A stretch of 64,000 nt of DNA from NCBI GenBank assembly GCA_946807835.1, contig OX327686.1:4526001-4590000 (forward strand). Reading direction: 5' to 3'. The notes beneath the pieces were generated by a model. It did no database searches, was not told the origin of the DNA, and was given only the letters and a program-made list of their open reading frames with translations. The DNA comes from Ailanthus altissimus. Its lineage: Eukaryota; Streptophyta; Magnoliopsida; Sapindales; Simaroubaceae. Position 1 is the stretch's first letter. Every line of letters starts with the position of its first letter. Shown here in pieces: positions 45,166 to 59,289 of the stretch. A program made the position numbers and the translations under genes.

Positions 45166-47747
45166 ACTTCTCTACTTTATATCTAAGCAGTGAAGTGTGC
45201 TCTTCATGCTTGCGCAATCCAATCTATGTGTTGCTTTTTGCTGAGGGGCGAAGCAATCTGCAGCTACTCTTTCAAGCCCAATGAAGATCAGTAATTTGGG
45301 TGGAGGACCAGTGTAAAAGCATTAGTCTATCATCTTTGTGCGTGGAATCTGATGCTGGCTCATGTTTATTTATGCACAATGTAGTGTTCTAGTTGACACA
45401 ATTTGTTAAATATTTATGCATTTGCTTCCAGAGTATCTGCAGAAAGTTTTGGCAGAAAGCCTGCAAAAATTGTTTGGATTATGTGCTTGAATCGCTTGGA
45501 CAATTTAGAATTTGAATGATATGTAAACTCAGAATGAGTGACATCTTTGCAATTTTTGGGATTCAGAGATTAGACTGATGATGTTAACAAGCGATTGTTT
45601 CAGTTGTGGGTGCTTGCAGAAGTGAGATTCTGGATTTTGAAAGGATCTCAGGCAATATAAGCTTTAAATGTTTAAAAGGATCTCGGGCAATATAGACTTT
45701 AACAACAAAAGAGCAGATTGGCTCTAAATTCCTCTTACAACTGAAACATGTCGGGGACTATTTGGTACAGGAAACTGTGGGAGTTTAGTATTAGAGTACC
45801 TGGTAAATACTGCTGATACTTCATGACTAAATACTTAACCAAGTACTTACCTATTTCAAATTTTCAATTCTACAGGCGAGTGTTAATGCTTTCATTCCCT
45901 GACAACTGTTACTTCAAAGTTATCTTCTTTGAAATGGACCCTTAAGTCATTGGCTTCTCCTCAAATTTAAGTTAAATCCTCTGTAAATTGGTATTTGTTG
46001 CACCCAAAATTTGATGCCTACAAAAGCTTCTTGTGTAACCATTTTTTTTTTTGGTGTGGATCCAGAGGCCACAAATTTCAAGTGATTGGATCAAAACTAC
46101 ACGTAAATCCTCTCTCTTTCTTCTTTCTTTCCTTTTTTTTTTTGTGGTTAAAATTACAAAATAATCCTCAATTGAGATCACCTTCCTGGCTTTTGTTTTA
46201 CCATAAATAAATAAAATATATACAAATGTTTTCATTGATATTACTAGCAAAACAAGGGCCTGCACGCATGAATTCGTTTGCCCTAAAAGCTCTTTATGCC
46301 TCATATTTTTAACTGCAACTAAATTTGGTGAATATCAACTTGAGTTATTAATCAGATCTCCCCACCCATAACTGTGGAAGTTATGTTTAATCTTTTGTCA
46401 GCATTACAAAAATCATGTCATCTCTAATTGACAAACTCGCTGTTTAAAGAACCAAAAAGTCACAATTATTCCCATCCCAGATTCAACTTAAAAATCTGCC
46501 ACTCTAAAGCATCCATCACAAAAGAACAATATATCTTTTAAGAACTCAGTCTAACGTGCACGCAAATGGGAGAGCCCTCTAAAGGCTTGACTACTCACAC
46601 TTCTACTGTAACTATCAATTTACATATAAGATACATTCTATAAATATTCATTTTCAATTTTGTTTTAGAAGAAAACATGCATCCAGAAACAATTCCAGTG
46701 AACAACTTTACACCACCAGGTAGGTTTTCCTTCCATATAGTCTATATTCATCCTACAACTAATTATTTTTTCTATATATAATATATAATATATATTTCTT
46801 TTTCTTTTTTTTTTTGTAGCTGAATAGTTATGCTTCGGATACATGAAACACACTGTTTGCACATACACATTTACTGATTGAACAACATTAACCCAAGTTA
46901 TAAAGCCTCCTAGAGGCCAGAGCAGAAGTTACCAAATTGCATGGCACAGAAACATTTCTGTCATCCTATAACAGGTTTCAGCTCAGATACTTTCACACAT
47001 CACAGCAGCATTAGGTCGAAGATCCTGAACAATTCCTGTCTCGTTCTACATCATGATTCCAGTGTCTGATTTTCTGCAAGCACAAGAAAGAAAACGGTAA
47101 TGACTCATAAATAATGTAATGGAACTTCTTAGAAAGAGTTTAGTGATTGAAAAAACTCCTGCCCAATTTGATTTACATGGATATCTTCCAACCGGTAGCC
47201 ATGTTAATCAGCTGGTCTTCTTATTGATAGCGGTAAGTAGAAAGAGCTATAAGAAGTGATTGCCTGTTGAATGAAATGAATGTTATTTTGATCGGTAAAT
47301 TTTCATTCAAACTTACTCTAGTTTTCTTCATCTCCAATTAGATCCCTCTTGTTTCAGAAATAGTCAATTAACCCTACTTTCGAAATCAAGGGAGATTTGT
47401 CCCTTCTTAATGTTAACTAAAGGGGTCTGGTTGAATTAGCCACTTTATTTGTATTTAGTTCCCATGGCAGGTTACCCTATCCTCCTATGGTTCATTATTG
47501 CTTCTGAATTGAAGAAAATTTACTTTAACTTGATCCACAGGCTGAAGTGAAAATCTTGTCGACTATTTACTCACCAAGGGGAATATATGTGCTTTCATCC
47601 CACAAATAGAAGGTACACGAAGTAACCATCTATAAGCAGAAACCAGTCTTTGCAATCAACAGCAGATACTAAGTGCAGTAATGCAAGTGTTTATGACATG
47701 AAATGCATCTTCTAACGCTTAGTTTGTAAATTTTAATGAGACACAAG
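45166..47747. other. Convergent region between RID2 and the Pumilio gene
   Basis: Holds the 3' UTRs of two converging genes and 2 kb of AT-rich DNA. No coding exon or element is recognised. Poly-T/poly-A runs occur near 46041 and 46130. The Pumilio stop codon is at 47748-47750. Confidence 0.45.
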
Positions 47748-48972
47748 TCAAATTGAGGTATAACTAGAGCAAGTTGATATATAAGAGCGCAAACCTTCTC
47801 CAAGTAGCATTTCAAATCGAGCAACAATGTGTTTCCCGTAAGTGTATTTCTTTAAAGCATGAGCATGTATTTTGATATGACTAAGTAACATTGCCTGCTG
47901 ACTGTCAGTACACATTTCAAAAATCTTCTGGACAACATAATTGGCAAACTGGTCCTTCATCATTGTCTGGGACATGAAAAAATAAACAGACTAATTAACC
48001 ACAATACAAGTGTCAAAACCAAATTATTTTACTTCAGATGCAAGACAGACATGTTGATTTATATAAATTCACATATGGAACTCCACAAAAAAGCACGGAA
48101 CACAAATTATAAAACCATAATCATCACAAGGATGTTGGAAAAGGAAGCAATATTATCAAATAAGTACCCTTTTTCTAATTTAACGTAACCGGAAACCTTA
48201 AAAGAAAATGTAATTGAGATTCAACTCTCCCAAATATGACATGAAATATTAGAGAATTATATATATATAAGGGCAAGAATCTTTGTATTATTGTGGCAAC
48301 TGAACATGACAATGGTGTAAAGGTGAGGAAAGAAAAAGGAACATCACTGAAGATAATACTCATCCAGGGAAATAACAAGTAAATTAGGTGTTTAGTTAAG
48401 CATTACTGCATTGTCAAATCAGTCACCAGCAGGAAATAGAAAACAATTGACGCAGGACAAGCGTTGATGGGTCGAGATTTCGTTCACGAAGACGAAAGTT
48501 GTTAATATCGTTCAACAAAACGAAATTTGAAAATGGTAAAATACCAATTCAAAAGAAAAGTTACTTAATACTTGATTTCTGAAATTACAAAGTCTGAATG
48601 CTTTCCCCCTCATCTCTCATGTATTTATAGAGATTTATTGGGATTTCTAGCATTTATTACAGCAATTAATGACAACTTGCAACTACTAACTACCAACTAC
48701 TACTAACAACTAAGGCATTTAGATACCAGCACTTATTACAATACAATTAATGAAAACTACCAACAACTACCAATGTTGAATTTTACTTTAAAACTAATTA
48801 TCAAACTGTTAACCACACCAATAAATGTAGTTATAAGCTCTTGGAAGTTTCTCATCACATAGGCTACTCACATGGGCTATTGTGCTGCTGTCCCCCATCA
48901 ACAATAAAACAAAATGTTAAAATCATATATCACGGCTCTTGTATGATAGATCATCACTCAACAAACCTCCAC

Positions 48973-49025
<53 letters not shown>

Positions 49026-52000
49026 TAAAACTTCTCTTGTAGACACCTATATCTAAAACAGAACGGGATCTTCAATTTTGAGCCATTGGATCAATCCATT
49101 AGCTGAAAAAAAGAGGTAAAATCTAAAACTACAGATGATGGTCAGTTTTTGTCCCTCACATGGTCAGTGAAAGGTGAATGTGAAGGAGAAACAAAAACAA
49201 TTTGGGGTCTTTTTTCCTCTCTTAGTCCTACATTGCCATAAATAATAACACTAAAAATTCAACTTAGGACAAATGTTTCGCGTCTCTTTGCTCTTCTCTG
49301 TTCATCTTTGCAACCTTGCTCTAGAACTGAAGCAGAATGTAAGTCTCAAGCTCCAACTGAATAAGGAGAAATAGAACTATAACTAGGGTGGCTGCCTCTC
49401 AACCAATAGCATTATGGAATGAGAGATAAAGTATTATGTGAAAGAAAGGATGATTAAGAAAGAGAGACAAATGTATTATGGCCACCTAGAAAGCAAGGTA
49501 GAGATGAAGGAAGAAGCAAAGAGATGAAAGAGTGAAACTTTAGGCCGAAACTGAATATTTTATTATTATTGGCAAGACTACAAGAAGATAAAGTCCCCAA
49601 ATTATTTTATCTTTCTCTTTCACATTCACTTTTCACCAGATGCGTAGGGGACAACAAAACTAACCTTGTTAGCTTTACTTTTAAACTTTAGCTCATTTGT
49701 TTTCAGCCATTAATTGATACAATGGCTAAAAAGTGGAGCACATTTTGTTTTAGATACCACCAGGTGAATACTTAATTGCACCCACAGGAAACCTGTCAGG
49801 TTATCTTTTGAAAAACTATTCCACAGCTGCATGTTTAAATATATTTAATCTAACAAGCAAAATTATGGCTAGCCGTTTGATCCATCTGGGGGCCAAGAAT
49901 GGATTTCTGGATTATAACTACTATTCTAGCTAGATGTCTTCTACAAGCAAGAAGCATTTCAACTTTCAATGTCAGTCTCAAATTTTCTGATGAACATTAA
50001 GTAACTAGGTCACACAACACTAAGACATTTCAGTCTCAATTTTAAGATTATCTTTCATAGCAAGGCCACAGATAAGCATACAAGTCTTGTCAAAGCTTGA
50101 CAGTAATTGCAAATAAAAAGTGTTGCTGGAGAATTTAAACAATAATTTGGAAACCATTTACTTTTAATAACTTTAAGAAAAATAACTGAGTGTGCCCCAT
50201 CCCTTCTGGCAGGTCAATATTCCAAAGTATTAACAGTCCAATTTTTATGCTTCAAACTAAAAGCAACTTACCAACAAATTATCATTTTCCTCACTTTGCC
50301 CAAGAATTTCCTTGATAATTAGTTCTCGTTCGGCTGGACCACCATACTCCAAGCATTTCTCAACAACATTTGATGCAAATTTATGCTGGCTCAGTTGTAC
50401 AATATGTCCTGACAAATTTCTAATAATTTTGTTTCTTTCAAGAAGTTTTCCCCGCTGCAATACATGCTGTAAGGTTTAAGCAGTGCAGCCACTGATTAGC
50501 ATCAAAAAATGTAAATAAGTACAAATATAGAAGAAATTTTATAGCGCAGTTAGAGGCCAGAAATACAATTTAGGAAAGGAAATGAAATGGAAAGAAGCTT
50601 AATTAGCTAAAATAGGCACAATAAAATTAAGGAATACCAGCACATAGAAAATGAATCTCAACAACTAAATATAATATTCTTCAATACATACCTCGGCCTA
50701 CATATGAATAAAAAAGTTTCCATTGTTTTAGGTAAAAAGAAATGAACCTTATAATAGAAATAGCGATTTCGAAAGGCAAAGCAGCATTCTTGATAAGTAG
50801 AAATGATTGTAGAAAGGACAAAGAAAAGAAAGAGTTGGAAGAGAATATGAAGCAGTCACACCATCTATTAAACAAAACAAATTGTTAATGCAGAAAACAG
50901 CTTCTACAATTGGTCCTTCGAAGTCATTAGCTATGCTCAAAAGACTGCAGGACTTAGATGTGCAATAATATAGAAAAAGCCATAATGGCATCAAAAGGTA
51001 ACTCTTCGGGGGGCAGGGGGGTGGGGGGGAGGGGGCGCGGGCACATGGGGGAGTGAGAGAAGTTTCATAGCAATAATAATAATTATTAAAAAAAAAAGCA
51101 CCTTCATTCTTCAATTCCTCATAATCTATAACAAAAGCACTCTTCCTCCTTTTTCCATAGGCAACAAGGCCAATGCCTTTGATGCTTTTCGACTCTATGA
51201 TAATATGCAAAGAAGCTCCAAAAATGCAGTTCTGCTGTTCTCACAAACATCTTTTTCAGACTACAATAATCAAATGGCATGAAAGGAATGGAGAAACTAA
51301 CCCCAAAGACTTGCCACTTAAAGCTTTGCCTACCTTTTTTTCACTTTTGAAATGATTATACCTATTTCAGCTTAACTTAGAGTTCAATTCAAAATGGTTA
51401 CTTCAAATTTAAAATATTATTAATATTGCTAATCCCAAAAACTAAATTCGTACCACCTTGCAAGTCAAATATGAATAACCTAAAATTGACATTTTCCTAA
51501 TTACTGATAGGTATTAAGCACCGAAGGCAGCTATGATTGATTTACTCCAGTACTGGGGCTATAATAGTATAAGCAAATCCAATGCAGCTTGTCAACAACT
51601 CAATTCCAACAACATGATGACAGTAAATGAACTTTTATCATTAAGCCCCACTCTATGCTCTATTCTACATTTAAACTTGTATTCATTACCTCCTTAGCCC
51701 TCCCATTATCCTGCAGCACCCTTAAAGAAAGATGCTCTAGTATCGAGAAAAATAATTCAAAACATCTACCACAGACTCTTTATTCAGTCATGTGAGTTTT
51801 GCTTAATATTATAAGTCAATATGCTTTAACACCAAAAGATACAGGCCAGGCCAATTGAAAGGCTTCTTCACAACCAAAAGATACAAATCAAGCCAATTGA
51901 AAGGCTTTTGTGAAAAAAAACCCGATGTCTCTATCTGGCCAATTTCTATCCACTTTAGACAAATTGATTTCTGCCAAGCACTAAGCTAGCTACAAAATAA

Positions 52001-55000
52001 AGGACTATAATTACTTCCAATAGTTTTGAATGTGAAAAGTCTTACATCAAATACTATTGACTATAAATAAAAAACATAATCAAAGAGTGATTGAAAGTGA
52101 AGAAACCCACAACCAAATACCAACCTGGGTAACATAATTGCCATACTGGTCCTGAGCAAGAGCACAAACAGAATCCAAGATCTCATCCACTATAAACTGA
52201 CATTGATGCTTATCTGTACGATGCTCTAAAACTCTCTACATAAACCAAAATATAAAACAGCTTCAGCATTCTTAGAACAACAGAAGGCAAATGGGAAGGA
52301 AAGGAGAGAACTCCTGATAATCCGACGGTGTTATTAACCTGTATAACACGGCAACCGTAAGGATGCATAGAAAGCATTGCAACTTGGCCACGAAAAGCAG
52401 AAATTATAAACCCAATTTTCTCTGTTGGAAGACACTCTATGCATTTTTGTATGACATGATTTCCATTTTGATCACGTACACATCTCATAACATGTCCATC
52501 CAGTTCATGGACAAGCTGTGCTTTCTGTTCAAGCTCGATAACATCAAGTGCCTACACTAACACAGTATCAAAATAAGAATCAAATGATTATATTTTCTGC
52601 TAGAGGAATTGTGAGGGGTTGAACACACGAAAACTTATGATGGGAGGCCAATTGATCATGCATAAAGTGCTCCAATGCAATAAAGACAGCAATCTGAGTT
52701 AATAAGACGAGCTTTGCAGTTCTTTAAACACAAGGCAATTCCAACGCAATAAAGACTGCAATCTGAGTTAATAAGACAAGTTTTGCAGTTCTTTAAACAC
52801 AAGTCAAGTTTCAAAAAAACATGAATTCAAATCCCACTGGGGAAATTTTCACCTTTTAAAGACTGCTGGAATATCTTTAATGTAGGAGCATCTGTACTTA
52901 TAGAAAAGCTTAGCCACCGGTCTCTAGCTCATAAACCTAGTTCTTTCTCTTTTCCAAAACTCCCGTGTCTTATCTATTATTATGTCTTCGTGCCTTAAAA
53001 GGGCCATGTGACTAGCATGTGATGTTTAACAACTTTGAAGGGCTGAGTTTTATTGGTATCTTCAATGAAGCGCAGAGAATTCATATTTATTAGTCTTTAT
53101 AAGCAGCTTTTCTTATCATTTTTCATAAAATTTAAATTTAAGAATCTGTGTCAGATCAAAATGAGTGGCTAGGAATAGAGGAATGCATTCAAGACTCTAG
53201 ACAGTTGTATGCATGCCTAATGATGCTATTTTGACTCTAATATGCTAGGTACTTTCGTGCAGTCCATGATGGAGGTCCAAAAACCTTTATTGGGCACCAT
53301 TTGCAGTTGTCTATTTCACAATATATTGATTTAGTAGAACTATAATAGAAAAGCATTTGGTTAATCTGCATAAAGTTTTAAGGGAAAAGTCCAAGTAAAC
53401 CTGCAGAAATGCTCTTTTTAATGCAACAAGGTTGTGTTTCTTGGCTTTGCCCGGTTTACTTCCAGATTGAAATCAGATCCCTTGAAAGTACAGCTATATG
53501 GTGGCTAGAACTAATTAACCCATTTTACAGAAGATTTATTTTAAATTTCAGGTCTGTTATGATTCCTAATAATAATTGTTTAAAAGGGGCTAAGTTCTTG
53601 TACAGTCCAAATCAGAACAATGAGCCTCCAAATAGAATAGAATGACCATTGTAGAAGTTTCAATTCTTGGGAAACAAGATTTTGCGAAGCTTTCTGATAG
53701 CAGTGTGATGTTTCACATGTAGGAATAGGATCTGTTACAAATCAAGAATGTTGGAGTAATGATCCCAAAGAAGCTGTTAGTAAGTGATATTCCCGGGTTC
53801 ATGAAAAAACTTGAACCCCTAAAATATTGCATAATCCAACTTGAACCCCTAAAATACTGCACATGATCCACAAATTCTACCAGTGCAAACTAGAATCTCC
53901 CAGTCAAAATTATTACTTGTAAATAGCGAGCTCTCAGGTCAACATTCAAACTGATCTTTCTATGAAGCAGATTGTTCCTTTCCAGGTAAATGATGGTGTT
54001 TTATGTTACAAGTAGATGGAACACTATGCATAATGGAAACACACAAAAACCAATATAATATATATGTATATATATAGTTCTCAGGTTCAGAAGTTCCAAA
54101 ATGACACCGTTTTGATTCCACTGAGCTCAAAACGATGTTGTTTTGGCATATCTACACTTTAAAAACATGCCGGGAAGGACTCTATACACACACACACATA
54201 TAGATAGATAGATATCATATACATACCTTTTGGATGTAGAGGAAAAAGACTTATACTATGCAGTGAGATATCATATGGGTACACAAATGTACCATAAGAA
54301 TCAGACATACCTTTTGGATTACACGACAACCATACATCTGCATACTTAAAGGCAAAACCTGACCTACAAGCTGATTTGCCAATTCTCTCCGCTGTTCAGG
54401 GCTTCCATAATCAAAGAACTGAAAGTACAAATGAGGGCTTAGAGGAAAAAGATAAAAAAAACCAAAACAAACGTTATTCAAGGAGTCATAACATGTTGGA
54501 AACATTTTGAAAGCACACCTTTTGAATGACATAATTACCAAAAACATCAGTCACCAATTTGGAGGCATGTGGAAGAACTTCCTTAAATACAGATGCCTTC
54601 TCATCAACACCGCAATTCTCCAACTTCTGCTGAATAAATCGACTCCCATGTTGGTCAGCACTAAAGTCAGAAAATGCTGGGTTAATTAACTTTATAATGG
54701 GAAATATACATAATACAAAAAACTACAAGATAGTGAAACTTGCCTAAATTCAACAATATGTCCAATAATATCAGACAGCTCAAATCTTCGACCTTTTCCA
54801 GATTTCAACTCTTCAAGAACATTATAAAATTTGGGATCGTTATAACTCTCGAATCCCCTTTGACCTGGCCAACCAGAATATCTATTAGAACCAGGTGGAA
54901 ATCTCATTTGATTTCTCCCTCCAGAAAGTCCAGTCACCACTGGGTCGCCAGGCAAAACTGGGCTACCGTGTGGTGAGGGTGGGTACGGCATGAAAATGCC

Positions 55001-57009
55001 TATGTTTGGTGTGTTTCCCAAATAAGTACTCATGCTCCCCTTATCAGAGTTTGGGTTGCCTAAATCTTCACTTCTTTGATGTCGGAATTTCTGATCATCA
55101 GAAGCAGCTATATCAGACCCCTTTTGCAAGTCATGAGCACTATTTTGGCTCCCAAAAACACCACCTTTAGATTCCAATGGATGAAATTGACTGCCCATAC
55201 TGTATGTCTCCCCAAAAGGTTGTTGATAGTATTGCACATGATAGGAATTCGCATATGAAGGTTGCAATGAAAACCCATGTTGGGCATAAAACTTGTTAAA
55301 ATGTTGCATATCAGCTCCATGAGAAATGCTGCCTCCCGTTGAAACCCCAGATGGAGTATTAAAGCTTGGACCAGCATCACCATCAAAAACCAACGGAATA
55401 CCATCACGGAGAGGAGAATATCCAGCAATAAAATGAGGAGCAAAAGAGGAATTCATCGTATACCCACCTACACCATATTGAGGAGAATAGAAGCCTGGGG
55501 CTTGAACATTAGAGTAAAATTGATTTGGAGAAGTCATGTAGGCGGCCACACTAGCATAGAGGGGAGGTGTGAACCCAGATGACTGAAGTACTGGTGGCGC
55601 TACTGTTGAGAACTTAGAGGGGCCATGGTGAAACTGATTCATGCCAATACATGAGCCAATTACTCCTTCAAAACTCGTTTGAGACTTCACATTATGAACT
55701 TGAGAAGAACTACTCAATTGTTGATGTAATTGTTGTTGATTTTGAATTTTCTGATTTCCTAAATTTGGTATGCTCATATTAAAATCCTTCATGTCAGGTA
55801 TAATAACATTAATATCCAAATTATTGATATTGTGAACTAAGAGTTCATCCTTTGTCCAACTATCTGTATCATTTGAAGTTCCCTCCACAGTAGGTGGACT
55901 GGAACGTATGGTTCCTTTACAAGCAGAAGAGGATGAGCATGAACTATGGGCAGTTGACAGATCCGCTTTTGATGATACCGCTATATTATCAGAACCAATA
56001 GTTGTAACAGCATTTGACAAGCTAACAGAGGGGTCTTGCAAGGAACTGGAATCAGAATCATGTTCAACAGCTTCCTCTGTCATTCCATAGCCCAAAGAAT
56101 GAGACTGGTTATATACAGGTGATGAAGAACGAGGAAAGTCTTCCTGTAAATATGAAAAATAACTATGTGTTTACAGTCTTGTAATTAAAGAAATAAAGGC
56201 AGAAGTAATTTGATAACTATGAACTACAGAATTATAATCACCAAAAGAGAACCAATCTGAGATTCACAGTATGGTATATGCAGGGTGGGTTTATTAGCCA
56301 ACAAATCCATAAACAGGAGGGATATGGATTTCAAAACTAAAATCTGAATATCGGAAACGAAAACTAATACATAACAGTGCAATGTATTGTGAAGAGAGCA
56401 ACCAATGTATATTAATTGACAAAAGGGGCACAAAGATTTTACCTGTATCACATCAACCAAATTTCTTTTTGGGCCTGCTGTTTTAAATATATCCTTCTTA
56501 GACCAAAAACCATTTGTCCTGCCTTCCATTTCATCGAAGGAATGCCGGGGTGAGCAATCATCCTCAGACTCTTCCTTGTGCGTAGAAAGGGTGACTTGAG
56601 ATGATGGAAAGGAAAAATTACCACTGTCATCTACAGATGTTAGTCCCCGATTATTACCAAATCTTTTGAAGTGGTGAACAAGATGTCGAGGAAGTCTAGG
56701 ATTCAAGTTGACATTGGAACACTGTTCATTAGTGACATTGAAATTAGCCAAGCTCATACTAAAGCTAGAGTTCTGCTGGGATATAAGGTTATTTATAGCC
56801 AAAAATGAACCCTCCATGTTTGGGGGTGCACTTCCACTTCTATTAGGCACAGAACTTCCACCACTGCCATGAAAATTTTGACCCTTCTGAAGCAATCCTA
56901 ACTCTTCCGCTGTTATGTTGGAAGATGATGGCACAAACGTTGTACGCTTCTCTGGAGCAGGCCATTTCCCGCTTGTTTCAAAAATTCTAATTGGACTCTC
57001 AGTGGCCAT
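47748..57009 (-). CDS. APUM5: Pumilio-family RNA-binding protein (APUM5-like)
   Basis: A 984-aa Pumilio homologue, a sequence-specific binder of mRNA 3' UTRs that represses translation or stability. Exons, transcript order: 57009-56443, 56143-54744, 54660-54519, 54418-54311, 52551-52339, 52235-52125, 50466-50272, 47966-47748. The N-terminal ~630 residues are low-complexity (Ser, Asn, Gln, Gly) with [19 protein letters not shown] at the start. Eight Puf repeats fill the C-terminus: [83 protein letters not shown] and [12 protein letters not shown]. Intron 2 uses a GC donor. The short tail after [10 protein letters not shown] assumes no further splice. APUM5 is preferred over APUM6 on length only. 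Confidence 0.93.
48440..48840 (-). repeat. Probable solo LTR in Pumilio intron 7
   Basis: On the minus strand the stretch reads like an LTR: CTCTATAAATACATGAGAG (48632-48612) as a TATA region, then AAGCATTCAGACTTTGTAAT, and a leader with ACTTTCGTCTTCGTGAACG typical of plant LTR elements. No partner LTR, coding region or clear target duplication was seen, so ends are approximate. Confidence 0.42.
48972..49019. repeat. CT then AT microsatellite
   Basis: About nine CT units run directly into about fourteen AT units, inside Pumilio intron 7. Confidence 0.95.
51008..51052 (+). other. G-run cluster, possible G-quadruplex
   Basis: On the plus strand, G runs of 6, 6, 7 and 5 are separated by one or two bases (51008-51035), with more G runs to 51052. 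The stretch lies in Pumilio intron 6, so the Pumilio pre-mRNA carries the C-rich complement. Confidence 0.6.
52672..52805. repeat. 69-bp tandem duplication in Pumilio intron 4
   Basis: Two adjacent copies starting CCAATGCAATAAAGAC (52672) and CCAACGCAATAAAGAC (52741), both containing AATCTGAGTTAATAAGAC and TTTGCAGTTCTTTAAACAC. They differ at only a few bases. Confidence 0.9.
54661..54743 (-). other. GC-AG intron (Pumilio intron 2)
   Basis: On the minus strand the exon ends GAATTTAG and the intron begins GCAAGTTTC; the acceptor is CTGACTTTAG before TGCTGACCAACATGG. The junction restores [16 protein letters not shown], the first Puf repeat. Reading through would end the protein a few codons later. 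Confidence 0.87.
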
Positions 57010-57760
57010 ACTATAGTAAGACCTTATCCACCCTTTTCCGATCGTAATCTAGCAGAAATTCAAACAGTCACCTGAAAATCACCATTTATTATCACTCAAT
57101 ATGAAAGGAAAAGTCACAAGCAAATCAAGGAAAGATAAATTTATACAAAATAGTATTTTGCAGGAAGTAAGAAAGAAAACTGTGCCAAACAAATGGAACA
57201 CCCCAGAACAAAGCAACAATAACTAATTCAAAACAAACACCATCATTATCATGTATCCCTAATTTAAATATCGACAAATATATGAAAATGGAGCATGTGA
57301 ATGTCCGGTCAACACAATATTGAGCATACGAGCATTTAAACGAGAGGTCAAAGAACCACTGGGTTATATAACACACAAAAGTTAGCACTTATTTTAGTTG
57401 CAAAGATGAGAAAATCAACCCTCGAAACCCATTTCTTTCTGCTCAACTTTGTTGAATTGTAATAAAAAGGGCGAAAAAGAGTTTCTTTTACTCAATTTTC
57501 TTAACAGAAATCATCGCGAAGGAAGAAGAAGCAATCAGCAAAGATTAAGAATTCTCTTTCACATCAAACAAACAAACAAACAAAAGAGTTATTAGCAAAT
57601 TCAACGTTCATGATTCTAACAGTTAAGACAAAGCTTCAATTTTCAAATCCTTAAACGAACTTCTTAGGAACAAAAAGTGAGAAGAGATTCTCTTACCAAG
57701 TAGCTGAAGAAGAAAGATTCACAGCTGGAAACCCTAGATTCTGTTTTTACCTTTTAAGAA
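57010..57760 (-). other. Pumilio 5' UTR with probable intron
   Basis: On the minus strand, a non-coding exon containing CTAGGGTTTCCAGCTG (a telo-box-like word) ends at 57697. The inferred intron 57696-57072 starts GTAAGA and ends GATTTTCAG. The next exon runs 57071 to the start codon at 57009. Confidence 0.6.
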
Positions 57761-58362
57761 AAACTCCGATTCTAAAGTGACATGACATACATATTTGGCT
57801 TTACAGGGGAGTTTGAATAAAAGGTTGTGTTTATATTAATATTGGACAAAAAATAAAAATAAAAATAAAAAGTGCTAACCCCCAGAGTGGGTTTTGCTAA
57901 GTTTTGCTTTTTGGTCTTTTTCTTTTGAAAAGATTTGGTTTGGTCTTTTAAGGAAATAGACAAAGTGACAAAACCAGAAATGTCGGAAATGGATAGATGG
58001 TCAATACAAGCATACAAAAAGTCTTTCCCTTTAAGAGCAACTGCTCGTTTATGTCGTTTAAGTCTAACATGCAGTTCGAGTCAGGATGCATATGATTGAG
58101 TCATTGTTACGGATGTTAAAAAAAAAAAAACTCAATTTAAATTTGGAAAACTTAGAGATTTGAAAAAATTCAAATCCTAAATTTTTTTTTAAAAGATTCG
58201 AGTTCTTTTTTTTCTATTAAATTTGAATTTTTCTCCACTCAAAAAAACTCAGCCCAAATTTAAATTTTTTTAAATGCCTAAATCTAATTTTGAAACTCAA
58301 CTATTCTCTTCTCTTTCATTTACTTTCTCTCTCTTAAATCTCAATCTCTTTTATCAATAATC
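57761..58362. other. Intergenic DNA before the second copia element
   Basis: AT-rich, with poly-A/T runs near 58118-58216 and repeated AAACTCAA-type words. Similar words occur beyond the element at 63340-63480. No gene recognised. Confidence 0.4.
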
Positions 58363-58693
58363 TGTTAGACATAACCATATAACCAAATGAGTTTCTCTTT
58401 GTGATGAAAAAAGAACAAAAGAGCAAAAGAGCTCTACATGAATTGATTTGACTTGGAGATTACAATCTTAAAAAATATCTTTATATACTAGGTTAAATTA
58501 TGACCTCATCACTCATAATCCAACTAGTATTGAGGTTCTACACATAACAAACCTATATTAAATTAGATGTCTATAAAGCTCAATAAGATATAACCCAAAT
58601 AAATCACTTAAATTAGTCATTTTTTAAAATAGCCTATAATGTATAATTATTATTGATATATGAGCTCATATAAAGAAAATAAAAAACCTAATA
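58363..58693 (-). repeat. 3' LTR (left) of the second copia element, internally deleted
   Basis: Begins TGTTAGACATAACCATAT on the plus strand and matches the right LTR through TTATATACTAGGTTAAATTA. It lacks about 150 bp found at ~62608-62775 of the right LTR, and its last bases are degraded (CCTAATA instead of CCTAACA). Confidence 0.85.
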
Positions 58694-59289
58694 ATCTCCC
58701 ACTTGAGCCACATATATCATCTAGAAATAATTATACATTATAAATCTTAGTATACGCAATAAATGTTATCTTATCTTGCAACATCTCATTATATACAATC
58801 TGGTCCATTAACTATATCAATATGAGATCAAAGCGACTTTTGCTGCATATATTCACAATTAGACCTATCAATGGTCGCCATACCAACATAATTAATGACA
58901 TAGATCAAATATGGATGTATAGTATGAAAATTACAAGAAATATGATATCAAACATATCTATTTTTAACTGATCCTACTTTATAACTTAAACGAGTTAAAT
59001 ACTTTTTAAACTTTATACAAAATCACAATAGAAAGTATCAAACATTTTCTAACCTTTATGAAATTGCACTTCTTCTTTCTCCAGTAAAGATTCTCAATGA
59101 CACTTATTCTTGGGGTTGTTGAGGTTGCTCTTGATGAACAAGAGCAAATTCTTTATTTTGGATTAGGAGTTCCTGTATATTGTCTTGTATTTTTGGATCT
59201 GCTATTGAATAATGTCAGAAAATAAGTCTGATAATTTTCAATAATAGCTATAAAAAGATAAATAAATTCATCTTCAAAAATAATATCCC

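Noticed and set aside
52672..52805. 69-bp tandem duplication considered as a duplicated exon
   Set aside because: It lies inside intron 4 of the Pumilio gene, has no Puf-like reading frame, and is best read as a simple local duplication.
55108..55443. 111-codon frame in the minus strand overlapping the Pumilio exon
   Set aside because: It is a shifted frame within the 1400-bp Pumilio exon 2. The real frame continues across splice sites into the Puf repeats.
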